Shown: one piece after another, positions 1-12,237 of the stretch
Layout: the number at the start of each line of letters is the position of its first letter
Numbering within the stretch: position 1 is the stretch's first letter
NCBI GenBank assembly: GCA_026413225.1
Contig: CM048554.1
Span: 78,050,463-78,114,462, forward strand
Source of the DNA: Otis tarda
Lineage: Eukaryota; Chordata; Aves; Otidiformes; Otididae
Reading direction: 5' to 3'
DNA: 64,000 bases
Translations under genes and position numbers: made by a program
The notes under the pieces: generated by a model
Database searches by the model: none
Told to the model about the DNA's origin: nothing
What the model saw: the letters and a program-made list of their open reading frames with translations, nothing else

Positions 1-384
1 TTGGAAATGTGCTAAGAGAAATAGTCTGTAGTCACAGTAATGACTCACAGGGTTACTGAGAGCTACCAGCACGATGCAGCCTTAAAGAAGGAGATTACTC
101 TAGCAGGGAGAGGAAAGTATTGTCATCCCAATACAAAATATAGCAAGACTTGCCCAGACTACTATGTGCTTTTCTGGTCAACCATAATCAGGAAGGAGGG
201 AATTCAAAGGGAGACAGGGACCGAGAAGGTGCAGAGAGGATTAGGGGAAGAGAAGACTCTTCCAGGAGGAGACCAGAAGCGCCTAGCTCTCTTAGGCTAG
301 GTCAAAAATGAAGGTCAAAAAGGCATATAATTGCTTGCTTCAAATAAATCAAAGAAATAAAAAGTGGAGAGGGAAAAGAACTAT

Positions 385-545
385 ATATCCTAAAGTCCAG
401 TGCTGGCATGGGAACAAATGGGTATAAAGTGGATCTGACATTGTGCAGGAAAAGAGAAGGAAGTTCTTGACCATCAGAGCTGGTAGGGTGTGGAACAACC
501 TTCGTGTGGGAGGAACAGTAAAAGCTGAGTAACTTTCAGCTGGAG
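385..545 (+). repeat. Ancient CR1/L2-like LINE relic (C-terminal ORF2 and tail)
   Basis: The stretch around 385-430 has the block 'agtgctggcatgggaacaaa' followed by 'gggtataaa'. The stretch around 465-510 has 'ttcttgaccatcagagc' followed by 'ggtgtggaacaacct'. In translation these give the FLTIRA...VWNNL pattern near the C-terminus of CR1/L2-clade ORF2 proteins. Frames are broken and the copy is far more decayed than the CR1 copies at 48-53 kb. Assignment is by pattern only; it could be CR1 or L2. Confidence 0.5.
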
Positions 546-3500
546 CTCCATTGCTTTATGGGGACATTATATAACGCTGCCAGTAAAGCTAGGAGATTAT
601 GAACCCAGTGACTCAGGAAGTTCATTCCAGCTTCTAATTAGCCTACTATTCTAGTTTCAGGATGTTGTAATCACTGAACTTAAACATATCAAGTGAAGCA
701 CACACTAAATGTGAGCCTATTTCTTGCATGTGGGAGCGCTGTGTTTGATTCTTACAACAGCTCTTAAAACAGACCCATTAGAGACATTTTTTAGTGGGAT
801 ACAATTCTTCACTAGCCGTTTCTATGCATTAACATAATAGCTACAGATCAAGGCAATTGTGCATTCACATAGCAAATTTAACTTTTAGTTAGCAACCTTA
901 TGTTACACGTGTTGGATGAAAGAAGGGAAGACGGGGACTGTCTGATAACGTAGCACCTTGCAAAAGAAAAATCTCCGTAGTAATTGCTTATAGACTTCTC
1001 CAGACTTCTCAAGTTGTTGCCACTATCATTATTTAGTCTCTCACTGCATTCATGGTTCTCGTGACAATGCTGTTGATTCAGTCTTCTCGCTTGCTACAAA
1101 GCTCAGTGGAATTTCTTTAAGCAGATTGCAATGAGAAGTCAATTTCCCACAGTCATCAAGGATTACGTCTGTACCTGTACTTCTGAAAGTTTTAGTGGGA
1201 GTCATCATTATGCATCAAAGGAAGGTCCTGACAATCATCATCAACTCATAAGAATACATAAGGACATCTTGGCTACACTGGGATTTTAATACTCCTTTCA
1301 AAGTGTATCATAACCCATGTGCAACTGAAAATTCAACTCTGCATTTCCACTGTTGTTGCATAGCTAGTAGAAGATATTAGCTGACAGAGTTATGGAAAGT
1401 GAGCGGACATTCACAGCTTTGTTAAGGTCTAGCCAGACCTCCCGTAGACCTTTCCATTCCACTGTTTCCAATATTTTTAAGTCTCAGACAGAAAAGCAAA
1501 TCTAAATTTAATGAGAAGAAAGAAGACACTGAATACCATTATCCTCATTGTCAAATTCAATTGATAATATTTCAGTGGTATAATTGACTAAATATCTTTC
1601 AGATATTAACGAATCAACAAACCTACTAACGCACATAGCAAATACTTTTTGAACTTGGATGAGTAGGTATCTTTTCATATCTCAGTACCTGAGTATCTGC
1701 ACTGATTTTTCACACATCTGGGAAATACCTGCAGTTTCCGCTGGAGTTTTGTTTGAATCTAAAGCGATCTGAACATCAGTCCCCTTGATGCTCCCCAATT
1801 AGCAAGTATATTCAGCAGTTCTTACTTTTAAGTCATTATCTAAACCAAAAGAGAATAAAGAGGAAGGCAGCTAAACAGTGATTGGAAAAAGCAGAAATCA
1901 CACAATAAGAAAGAAGTTGTAAAGAAGAGAAGATCTAAAAAGATATTTTTTTTCTCATACAAAGCCTGTCCCAGTTAAACTCAGTGCCTAATAAATATTT
2001 TATGTCTTTACTTTGAGGACTCTACAAGGCCTAATGTCACCATACCTATATGACTGAGGTTTGTGGCCATTCTGTGGCCCTCCTTGTAGCTGAAAGACAG
2101 TTCTGAATCTTTCTCATACACGACTCTCCTAAACACTCCCGATGCCTTCTCCCAGAATGCTTCCCATAGCACCAAAATGCAAGCAGTTGTTGCTATATCT
2201 TCCCTCAGCTCTCTTCTCTTGTTATAATACCTGCAAGACCCACTGCAACGATTGTGGTCCGTCAGGTGAAGAGCTGTGAGTACTTGTCTGCTTCCTTATT
2301 TGTACTGCTTTTTCTCTATTAAACAAAAAATATAGTACTACTGTTTGAGAAACTGCACCAGTTCTCCATCCTATTTGTTTGTTTGCATGAGATAGCTAAC
2401 TCTTCACATGTTTATTATTATTATTGCTATTTTTAAAACATTTTATTATTATCGTTGACTGGAAATCCCTGTAAAAGGGATTATCTTTCTATATTTACCT
2501 TCTACAAAGAAGTCCTTTTCTCAGTTTGTCTTTTTCTTTTCCCCAAAGATTAGTATAGAGATTACTACTACTATTAAAATCTGAAACAACCATCCTTCCT
2601 GACTCACTGCTGAGTTTTTTCTCTTTGCAGACTATAATACATGGTTGATGAAACATGTCTTGCTGGCAGTATGGTCTTTGAGCCTTCTGGTTTCATTAAA
2701 AAAGTTTGGTCTTAGTGTTTCAACAGTTTGTTGTCTGGAGAAGGAAGCGTCTCCTCTGGTGTCAATTTAAGGTGGTCATCACAGTCTGAAACAAACATGT
2801 GAGACTTTGCTCATCCAAGCCTTTGTGCGATACCCACCAGAAGGCCCTGTGCCAGGAAGAACCCTTCTTGACTAAGCGTTAGATCACAGTCTTGGTCTGC
2901 AATGAGGATATACTGAAGAAACAGAGTGTTTAAAAGATGTTCTTCAACAGACAGGACAGTGGTCAGGAAGCAGAGAATTACTTATTTTCCTAGGTAGAAA
3001 GCTATTACTTTCCTAAGTAGAAGTTAAAGTAGACAAATTTGATGTCCTTTTCTTTTTTAAGCTAGTTCTTAAATAGTTACGGGAATACTACAGCTTGTGC
3101 AAAATTCCTCAGTTGTGCTATATATGTTGGTTTATTTTCAAGGATTTTTAGACTCATTGTTTCTCCTTTTTCTTGACTAAAAATGTTGTCAAACATAATG
3201 AAGTGAAGTAATTTTAAATGTCCCCTTTTTTTTTGGCAGTTCCTCTCAGTGGGGAAGGGGTGGGGTGTTTTTTTAAGAGAAGACCTGTCTTCTTTATGTT
3301 GTTATTATGTATAGATATTACAGTGATGCTAGTAATTCCCACCCAAGCACAGGAACCATTTTTCTAATCTTGTACAGTCTTTGAGTAACATATTCCCTGC
3401 TCCAGAGAACTAAACCAAAAAATCTTTCACATAAGTGAAGCAAGGAATGGAACAGAAGAAAGGTTATCAATAACAAGAATGTTTCTGCCTATTATATCTT

Positions 3501-4769
3501 TATGCACAATTTGCAGATAGAAAATGAGGTTCAGTTTCCTTAATGGTAGAAGTAAGCAGAGTTAAATACATGCAAGAGAAGTTGGCAAAAATACTTCTGG
3601 GCATGCATACATATTGCCCATGTGAAACTGGTCTAAGCCAACTTGACAGGAAAAGATTTCTACTCTTTTCCCTTAAAATATTTGAATCACATCAAAAAGA
3701 GAATGAGTGAGTTGAGTGAATGTAATGAGAGTATATATGCATAGGACTGAAAGTGTACAGGTTTGGATTTTTTGGTCTCTTTTCTTCACATCGCACTGTG
3801 GTAACATTCTTCCTCTCTTGTGTCAGCACTTTTGGTTTTCACTGTTTGTGAAAGTTCCCCATTTTACAAATGAGTATAGTTTTTTTTTTTTCCTTGTAAA
3901 ACAATGCCTATGGTGAGACCAATTTTTTTCAGGCATGAAGCAATCTGTTTTCGATTTTGAGAATGAGGGATTTTATTATCTGTTTAAAGAACACTCTGGT
4001 TGCTTGCTTTTTTTCCTGCTGCATCAATAACGCTAATAAAAATGAGCAGATAAAGACTGGCTTCCACTGGAGAAACAAACAAAAACATCTCACATGGATG
4101 CTTCATATTCAGAAGTGTTGCTTTTCCTTTTCACTTTACAGAAAGTTTCTTTCCTTTCATAATATTTAATGATGTACTACACCAAAAAATAAATAACAGG
4201 TTTTTTTTCAGAAAGAGCCATACACTTCAAAGGCATCAAGGAGTAAACACTGTGTGTCTCATACCTCCATGGAAAACTTAAATCTTGCTGAGCTTTATGC
4301 ATCTGAAAAGATCCAGTTAATCTACAAAATTTCTGATAATGACTACAGGTGTCTGATGTTTATCATATTAATCTTAATAATTTCCCTGTTAGTTTGTGTT
4401 CCTCCTGTTTCATTTAGGCACCTGCTCTTCCATTATGTGCTCACTTTGTAAACATACCTGTGATGAACTTGTTGCCTCTTCACATGTAGACCATGTGTAG
4501 GAAAATGGGACCTCGACTGTCCACTGAGGCATCTATTTTCTCTTCACTCAACAATTGCACGTGAAAATAGAGATTGTTGAATGGAGTTTTTCCTCAACAG
4601 AAGCCTGTGGGTTTCTCAACAGAACATCTGTGAAATGAATTGTTGATGTGTAGAGTTAATGTGTTGATTACATTTCCAAGATTTTCTCTGGTCAATTAGA
4701 AAGCCACCTGAAATGCATTTTTCCCTTAATCCACCGAGACACTATTGATATTCTTAAGCCGCTGATTAT

Positions 4770-4822
4770 TCAGAGCCAAACTCTGCTTTTATTTACACAG
4801 TTCACAGTCATTCGAGTAGGTC
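4770..4822 (-). repeat. Degenerate old amniote dispersed repeat
   Basis: Read on the minus strand, the segment contains a tract like 'gtgtaaataaaagcagag' followed by 'tttggctctg'. It resembles the 'gtgtaa...gagcagaatttggccc' pattern seen in many amniote genomes, and a related forward copy lies near 44,860-44,930. I cannot name the family with confidence. Confidence 0.35.
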
Positions 4823-5755
4823 TTCTAAAGTTCATACGTGCATTGAGTTTTCTTCCATTTGTCAGGAATAATCATCAGCCTCATCTCACCAACAGCAGTT
4901 TCTTCTTGGTGAGTGTACAGCTTTATGACAAGTTGAAGATCTTTGCGTGCATTGCAGATGATCAGCGGAAGTAACTTCCCATGACATGTGGGACAAGGTT
5001 TTGTCTTGAGACTTCTACCTGCCTGCGTGCCAAGTCCCTGAGCTCCCCGGACTCAGTGTGCAGGCAGAACTGCTTGCTGACCCTATGGCAGTCCAAAGCC
5101 TTTATTAGCTGCCCATGCTAAAGGAAAGTTTTCCGAGTAACAGCCTATGAGGTCTTAAGGAGGTGAGAGATCAAAAGCCTGTTTCAAATAACTAGAGATC
5201 CTAACCCTGTTTTTGACAGCTTCAACACACTATTGCAAAATGCTGCTGTGCTCAGTGATTGGTTGTGTTGTTCCTTGGTACAGAGGTGGCCACCAGGTAG
5301 GTCTGCACTTTGATGGCTGACAGGATGGCAAAGAAAGACCAGCATTTGGCAGCTCAGCCAGTCTGCAAACCAGGCACAAATGTTTTGGAGGAAAGTGAAG
5401 TGGCAGCACACCGTCACCCCTTCTGCTGTGATGGGCAGTTTCTAAACAGCTGCAATGTATAGACTGCTGCACATTTTACTGCTAGTGGGTCAGAAGCCAC
5501 TTGACATCACTGGATGGATGCTGGAGCTCCTACCTTTTTGGTAGCTCTCATTCTTATAGGAAAAATCCAACCCATTGCAGAGGGAAAGAGGAGCATTTTC
5601 ACAAAAGAAGTGAGAAATCTGAATCAGAGGCAACGGCTCTGCTTGTCTTGCAGACTGCCAGTGTCCCAGCACACATAACTGGGAAAGATCCAGAAGGAAT
5701 CAATTTCCACAATCCAGTGGTTGACATGAAGTGGAAAACATTCAAGGAGGGTAGA

Positions 5756-5775
5756 AAACAAACAAACAAACAAAC
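5756..5775. repeat. (ACAA)n microsatellite
   Basis: About five tandem ACAA units, seen directly. A second short run with period five (CAAAA) lies at 5,901-5,916. Confidence 0.85.
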
Positions 5776-6406
5776 GAAAATAAAGAAAAAACTCTTCTTG
5801 TTTCTTATTGCCCAACAGTTTACTATGGTTATTGTTCCATTTTGGCCGCAGACTTGTGACCCCTCTCATTTTATTTAGTGCTGCTTTCAATTCCCTTTTT
5901 CAAAACAAAACAAAACAACTCAAAGTGTTGCTAAAGCTGTGTCAAACTTATTTACTGCTATTTGAGTCTTGCATGGCCTGATGTTGGTATCAATACCAGG
6001 GATGGTGGGACACCTGCTTGCACATGCACAGTCCTGAGCCTCCAGTGATGTGCCTTGATTGGATTTTGCAGTATTGTATGAAAAGTGAGGGTATGAGTTA
6101 GAGGAAGAATTGTATTTTACAATTGCCAGCATAAACAGGTAGCCTTCCAGCCTCACAATAGCACTGCTTGAGGTTTTGAAGTGCTGCTGATGCAGGATGG
6201 AGCAGTCTTTTCACAATCTAAATAAATGCCCTGTATATATATATACCTATATACTTAACTTAAAATGACTACATACAGATGCTTCCATGTATAAATACAC
6301 TTATATACATGCAATATATGCAGAAAATTGTGATCAGTGTGAATATCAGGAAAAGTACTGCCTGAACTTGTTTAAATGTGTGTGCTACAAAGCCTTCTCC
6401 TACATG

Positions 6407-6601
6407 TGGAGTGGTGGTGGAACCAGGAACAGGTTGCTCAGAGAGGTGGTGGATGCCTCATCCCTAGAAACGTTCAAGGCCAGGTTGGATGGGGCTCTGA
6501 GCAACCTGATCTGGTTGGAGATGTCCCTGCTCCTTGCAGGGGAGTTGGACTAGATGACCTTTAATGGTCCCTTCCAACCCAAACTATTCTATGATTCTAT
6601 A
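6407..6601 (+). mobile_element. CR1 LINE, 5'-truncated 3' end
   Basis: The segment encodes the last part of CR1 ORF2 in one frame (NRLLREVVDASSLETFKARL at about 6,430-6,489) up to a stop after the ...LAGELD residues near 6,553. It then has the 3' block 'ttggactagatgacc' and ends in 'attctatgattctata', a short run of the CR1 terminal octamer. The rest of the element is missing, as is usual for CR1, which truncates at the 5' end on insertion. The ORF2 end is almost the same as in the copy at 51.6 kb, so this is a fairly young member of the same broad group. No target-site duplication is visible. Confidence 0.92.
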
Positions 6602-9600
6602 TTGCTGTCTTACTACCCTTAACCTGAGAGCAGCCAAGCATGGATGTAGCCCAGAGAAAGTATATCACTTTTAAGGTGCAATGCCTGCTTTTGCAGGGGT
6701 ACTTTTTATGGCTTACATGCTATTTTAAGGACTCAGATGAACTAACACAGGTCCCATTGTTCCATAATTTGCTGTCTCTCTGATGTGAACAGCCTGCCCA
6801 CCTCTGCACAAGACCCTCACCCTGGAATATCCAAGACTGTAGGATGGGCTGAGCCGTCTCTTTCCTGGACTGGCCCCACACCAGGTGTTCAGTTTCACCT
6901 ATAAAACATGAGAAAAGCCCTGGTGGGGTAAATGTGACTTGTGCTGGCAAAGGAGAAAAGCAACCCGTGGAGATGTAGCTTTGCTCAGAGCACAGATGCC
7001 TGTGGACAAACCCCTCCTGGTTCGTGTTTCCTGGTCTTGGGGAGAATTAACAGTCTGTAGCCAGGGATTCATCCCAGTGCCTATGCCTGAGCTTGCCCAC
7101 ATCGTGTAGCTTGGTGTGGGGTTGGAGAGGCCTGTGTCCGCACCCCACTGGAGCCCTGTGGATGCTGGCTTCCAGGGCTGTGTGGCTGTTGGGTGGAGTT
7201 TTTTTGGATGACAGCTTTGGAAGTGGGCGCCTCAAGTCATCTACATCTTGCCTTAAGTCCCAGAGCCCATTTTTTTTTTTTTCCTGTTCCTGACTCAATG
7301 CGTCTCAGAAGACTTCTGGTAACAACTTGCTTTTGGCTGGAGATACCATGAGAAAATAACTCCCCCAGTGCTATTTGTTTCTGGCTCTCTCTCTTTCTGA
7401 GTCCTGGACAGAATTAGGAAAGCACAGTCACACCTCCCCTCCTTCAAACTTTGAATTTATTCACTTTTCCTTTTATTCGGCATTATACAGGCACCTTTGC
7501 CTTCTGGTCGCTTTGTCTGCTAACTGGACCTTGTCCAGTGTCGCCCCAGGCCGAGCCCCAGCAAGACAAGGTTTTGCTTTTGCTTTAGACACTGGCTGGC
7601 CAGGGATGCACCCCTGCCAGCAGAAACAGCCAGAAGCAATCCAGGGAAGGAGGCATCCCAGGTGCCAAAATGTATTGCTAAAGCTCTGCCAACAAGTGTG
7701 AGGGGGAACTGATGGTATTCGGAAGAGTATTTGCAACTTTTGCTGGTGGCGTCAGAATCTGATCTCAATTACAATGAAGAAACCAGGCTAGATTTGGATC
7801 TGGATTAGACTGACCACATTTAAGTCCCTTTTAAAAGTTTGCTTCTGCCACGCTACCCTAATGAATCAAGTTGTCTTGCCCATAAAGGCATATTATTGTC
7901 CTGTTTCCTTAGCATCTTTCTATTTGTTTGTTTGTTCTTGGCTTTATGCATGAAATTTTCACCAGTTATAAATAAAATGGGCTTTTAAATTAATTTAATT
8001 AAAAAGATACAATTGTCTGTGAAGACTCTTAAATTGAATTAAATCCATTTTGCTATGGATAGAGCATCGGCATTGCTAGGTTTGTCTAGTACTGCCCTGT
8101 ATAAGCTTGTCTTTGAACAGTTATTTCTGATTGTGCCAGGTGTTTGCCATTCTGGATTAATTTTCTGACATTTCTGGATGAGAACTTCCTAGGTGTATAC
8201 CTCACTAAGATTCTTCTGCAGAAGCTAGCAACATGTGTCCAGCTGTTTTTAAGGAAAAACACCTTGGCAAAAAAGTTTTATTTTAATGAGTTTCGTTCCT
8301 TTGCTTTTAAGAAGGGCTAGTGCTTCCATGCATTGGCACTAGGATTTGAACTTGTCAGGGGAGGATCACTTTTGTGTCAAGAGTGTGGTTTTTCCATTTC
8401 CCATGAAAATAAAATTGTATTTTGCATACGTGCCACAGCTGATTGTTAGAATTTGGTGAGGACATTTTCTAAGAATTGTGGTAATCTGTGGCCTAATCTG
8501 TCCCTTCACAGTTCCCCCTGTGATTAGACTCAGTTAAAGCCATCATACATCTGGGTTTTCCTGGACATACACTCCTTTTTTTCAGTCCGGAAAGTCAATG
8601 CAGATTTTAAGGAATTCATATACACGCCCTGCCCAGATGGTCTGTGCATGTGCTGTAAGTCTGGTGCGCTCCAGAAGTCCTTGATTTACTGCACCAAGTA
8701 ATTGTCCGTCGTGTGAGGAGCAGGGTCACGACACTTGCTCAGTGGGTGCTGTAAAATACAGGGGCTCGTTGCTCTACTTAGGGAATTCTGAGCAAAATGC
8801 AGAGGTTTGGGAGCACCTGAGCTGCTTAGGCAGACTAAGTGAAGAGGCTTATTTCTTACATCATAATTTTAGTGTAAATTAAGCACAGACTTTTACACCT
8901 TGTATCTTTTTCTTGGATTAGTGTTGAAAATTACTATTCCTGGACTGTCCAGCTGAAAGATGCATGGTTCCTCACAGTGAGGAATCTTGTATCTGATGAG
9001 TATTTAAGATAATCATAGTAATGTTTTAAAGCAAGCACTAATACAAATTAAAGCATTAACCACAATAAATGAATAGTTGGTGACTGAAATGTGATTTCCT
9101 GCGAGTAAGCCTGCTATATGTCAGTGGTAGCAAAGCTCTGGGCAAAGAAAATACGTCAAGTTGAAAAGAAAGCAGATGAAAGCATTATCTAAGATCCCGA
9201 ATCAGGATGTTCATGCCTAGGACGGCCTAAAAAATGAACAAAGCAAAGCAAACAAAAACATAAAGCATGCAAACAAAAGCTATTTGATACCAATGACCCT
9301 GAATGGCAACATTTAAAATTACTACCGCACATGTCATTTCCCCCAGTTTTGGTTTGGGATCTCTGTGCGTGCTAACGTGCCAGAAGTGTTTGTCTTTTGG
9401 GAAAATTTGTGGCCTGCATTATGCAGTGAGTTAGTTACCAAGACAGCAGGTCCCAGGCTCATACATTTGTGGGCTTATTTGTGGCTGTGATTTTCCATGT
9501 GCTGTGTCCTAATACCACATGGTCATTAAAAACAAAGGAGGTATTGAATTTGCCTATAGTGCATTCCTTCAAAGTTAATGACTCTATCCTGGGAGACACG

Positions 9601-10908
9601 TCAGCATGATTAGCGACCTTGTAGCCCGCCTGAGCATCATCTCTCCTGCACATCCTGGTGCTAAAAGCCGGCAAGGGGGTGGATGGGGCACCAGGCACAT
9701 CCACTCGGTGCTGAAGGGTTGGTCGCACATCATATTGGGCCTGAGGCTGCTCTAACCCTGCAGGCTAAGCAATGAAACTGGGAAATGTAGTTGGCTTTGC
9801 CAAGGGTAAAGCAGGCTTCTAGTTACCAGGGCTACACCATCCTGGCGCATCGCTTCCCCTTCTCTTTGTCATGCCATGCTGGTAGCCCTCCAGGCTAGGT
9901 CCATACCAGGATGGGTACACCTCCATCAGCTTGCCCATCTTCAGGATTACTGCTCTGCATCACAGCTACATTTGGTCCAATTTTTATAGACATTTTAGAG
10001 TGGGTTTTTGTTTTTGTTTGCACTTTTGCAGGTTTCTGTGCAAAGGCTGTTTTGCTTCCGTAGATGTGGTTTTCATATCCAAGATAAACTGGACCTAACC
10101 CTCTACACTCTGTGCAGTTACAAGTAAAGTTGAACTGGTCATATTTGGCTGTTCCATCTCACTGGTCATTGTTCATTTTCCTTACAATCAAATCAAGCAT
10201 TTCCATTTTGTTTTGAGTAGCATTTTCTCTGTGTATAATTTTTAGAATAATAGAAAATTTCACAGTATATCAGTACATTAAGTGTGAATTTTTCCCACAA
10301 GCTGCATGTTGAGCTGGAAGAAAGGATGAGATGTATCTGTTCCTATTAAGCAGTGCTGCCGCACATAAAATAAAAGGTATTGAATATATCAGTTATGATC
10401 ATACTATGATGATATGTCCTCAATAATACTATGTATAATTGCACAATATGTCCGAAAGCTGCTGCTATGTCGTGAAAAAATGATGTATCATGAAAAAGGT
10501 AACAGCATAAATCTGTTTAGAAACAATAAAAACGAAAACTATTGAAACCATCTTTTTTTTGGAAGAGAACTATTTATCTTTTAATTAATGGAAAAATTTT
10601 CCTTGCAATTTATAGAATATCAGAATAACTGGTGAACTCTATCAGCCTTTTCCGGCAAACTTATATTGCAAGAAAGTTTTCCAACCTGCTCTCATGTCAA
10701 GTGAATGCAAATGAAAGCAGATTTGGGCCCTGCATCTATATGGTTCGTATTAGAGACGGTCTCGAACCAAACCCACTAGATCAGAACATTCCCAGACTTT
10801 GAGGAAGTTTGGCTTTGATTTCGGTTTTAAAATTCAATGCTGGCTCCTTTCAACAAGGAACTAAATCATCTGAGCACCGCTTTGGGAAATTTGGATGCAG
10901 ATCAGTAC

Positions 10909-11046
10909 TTTGGAGCTGCAGCTGCAGCCCTCATTGAAATCTAGAACTGCTCGGGCCTGGTCCAGGGGGGCCAGGAGAACACGAAGCTCCCCCAGCGCTG
11001 TGCCCATGTTGACAGCCCCGGTCAGGGGAATAGTCACATTCAGGCT
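10909..11046 (-). other. Exon-like open segment (unconfirmed)
   Basis: On the minus strand a pyrimidine-rich tract ending 'ccttcttggcag' precedes 11,046. From there 46 codons stay open to 'aaa|gtactg' at 10,909, a weak donor-like site. The 138-bp length is a whole number of codons. The frame has many G/C third positions, and the segment is clearly more GC-rich than its surroundings. The peptide begins SLNVTIPLTGAV and matches no family I recognise. The frame also continues beyond both borders, so openness alone is not strong evidence. It could be a real exon, a pseudogene piece or chance. Confidence 0.22.
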
Positions 11047-12189
11047 CTGCCAAGAAGGAGATCTGGGAGTAAGAGGTGCATGGTGAGCACGCACAGAGTG
11101 TAGGATATCAGCCCTCTCAGGAGGGCTATGTATCCCGAATCAGCCAACACTCAGGTTTACTGTACTGTAGTTTGTGGACTCATTGTGAAATGGGCTGATC
11201 TTTCACGGTTGCAGAGCTTGGTTTGTACCCTTGAAAAGCAAATCCTTTCTAACAGTTCCATTTGACACATTTTTTGCTCTTGTACGGTATCAGTTCTTGC
11301 TGTGTAATCAAGGGCTGGGGTGGTGAGGGAGCAGCTGGTCAGATTTGCTAGCAAAATCGCTAGGAGAAGCTTCTGAAGTGCTTGATCCCACGTTGCAAGT
11401 CCTGGGGAACTGCTGCTGATGCCGGTGACAGGGGAAACAGATCTGAATTTGGTGCTGGTTTTGGGCACAGTAAAGCTATTTTTCTTATTTTTTTCCTTGA
11501 AGTCAGTCAAAATAGTCTAAGATGTTTCTCCCAAACTGCAGCCATGCAGTGGAGACCCTGCAATGATGGAGACACAAGGGACAGCATGGTGATTTATTCC
11601 AGCCTCAGCATCTGTGGATGAGGAGATGAGAGAGTAACTTGTGGAGACTCCAGCCAATGGAAAGGACCTGTATCCTAGGTCCATTCTCAGAATGACTTGC
11701 TTACTAATTCAGTAGACTTCCCCTTCACTCCTTCTGTCATATAAGGGGAGCAAAATGATTTTTGCTCCTTTGTTTCCTGAGATCCCACTTGACTGCCATA
11801 GTCCAAGCTGTTGTTCAGCTAATTCAGCAAGTGCATTTACACTGTTGTAAACAACCTCCTTATTTTGTTGCAGTGCTTAGTAAGTCTCGTATCATAAGAA
11901 ACAAATGCCTTGCAACCTTTCTATGAACACCATTGTCCTATTTGGCCCCGAGGATTCCTGGAAATCGAGTATGACACAGTAACAAGACAGAAGACACCCT
12001 TGGGAATGGGGCAAGTATGCTCTGTGTTTCCCCATCTTTCTCAAAGCCCATTATAATTTTTACACAATGCTGTTGCACTCACTCTGTGTCTGTTTTAGCT
12101 CTCTGGATTGAGGCTGTTCAGTACAGTGACTATCTTATGCTTTCTCTTTGTATGGCATCTAGAACAACGGGGACCCCATTTCTAGTTAA

Positions 12190-12237
12190 TGCTTGGCGAT
12201 ACTATATTCAACATGCTTGGTGATACTATATTCAACA
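12190..12237. repeat. 24-bp tandem duplication
   Basis: Two adjacent 24-bp units (12,190-12,213 and 12,214-12,237) differ at one base ('ttggcgatac' against 'ttggtgatac'). Seen directly. It looks like a local duplication with no coding meaning. Confidence 0.95.

Larger units (their letters stand above)
1..6406. other. Non-coding DNA, no gene recognised
   Basis: AT-rich sequence with only short reading frames (longest about 125 codons, at 5,501-5,878) that show no recognisable domain. It contains an old CR1/L2-like relic near 385-545 and a degenerate old repeat near 4,770-4,822, listed separately. Simple sequence includes an (ACAA)n run at about 5,756-5,775, three CAAAA units at 5,901-5,916 and a short TA run near 6,234-6,245. 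I see nothing that supports a promoter or exon, but an isolated short exon could be missed by eye. Confidence 0.6.

Noticed and set aside
3868..3890. MIR-like 'ccccattttacaaatgag' in reverse orientation
   Set aside because: The match covers only about 18 bases with no neighbouring MIR blocks that can be followed.
5501..5878. 125-codon open frame
   Set aside because: No domain; it crosses a simple (ACAA)n repeat and overlaps open frames on the other strand; no splice or promoter support.
8968..8984. Palindrome TTCCTCAC-A-GTGAGGAA
   Set aside because: An 8-bp stem with a 1-base centre is expected about once in a window of this size by chance; no supporting context.
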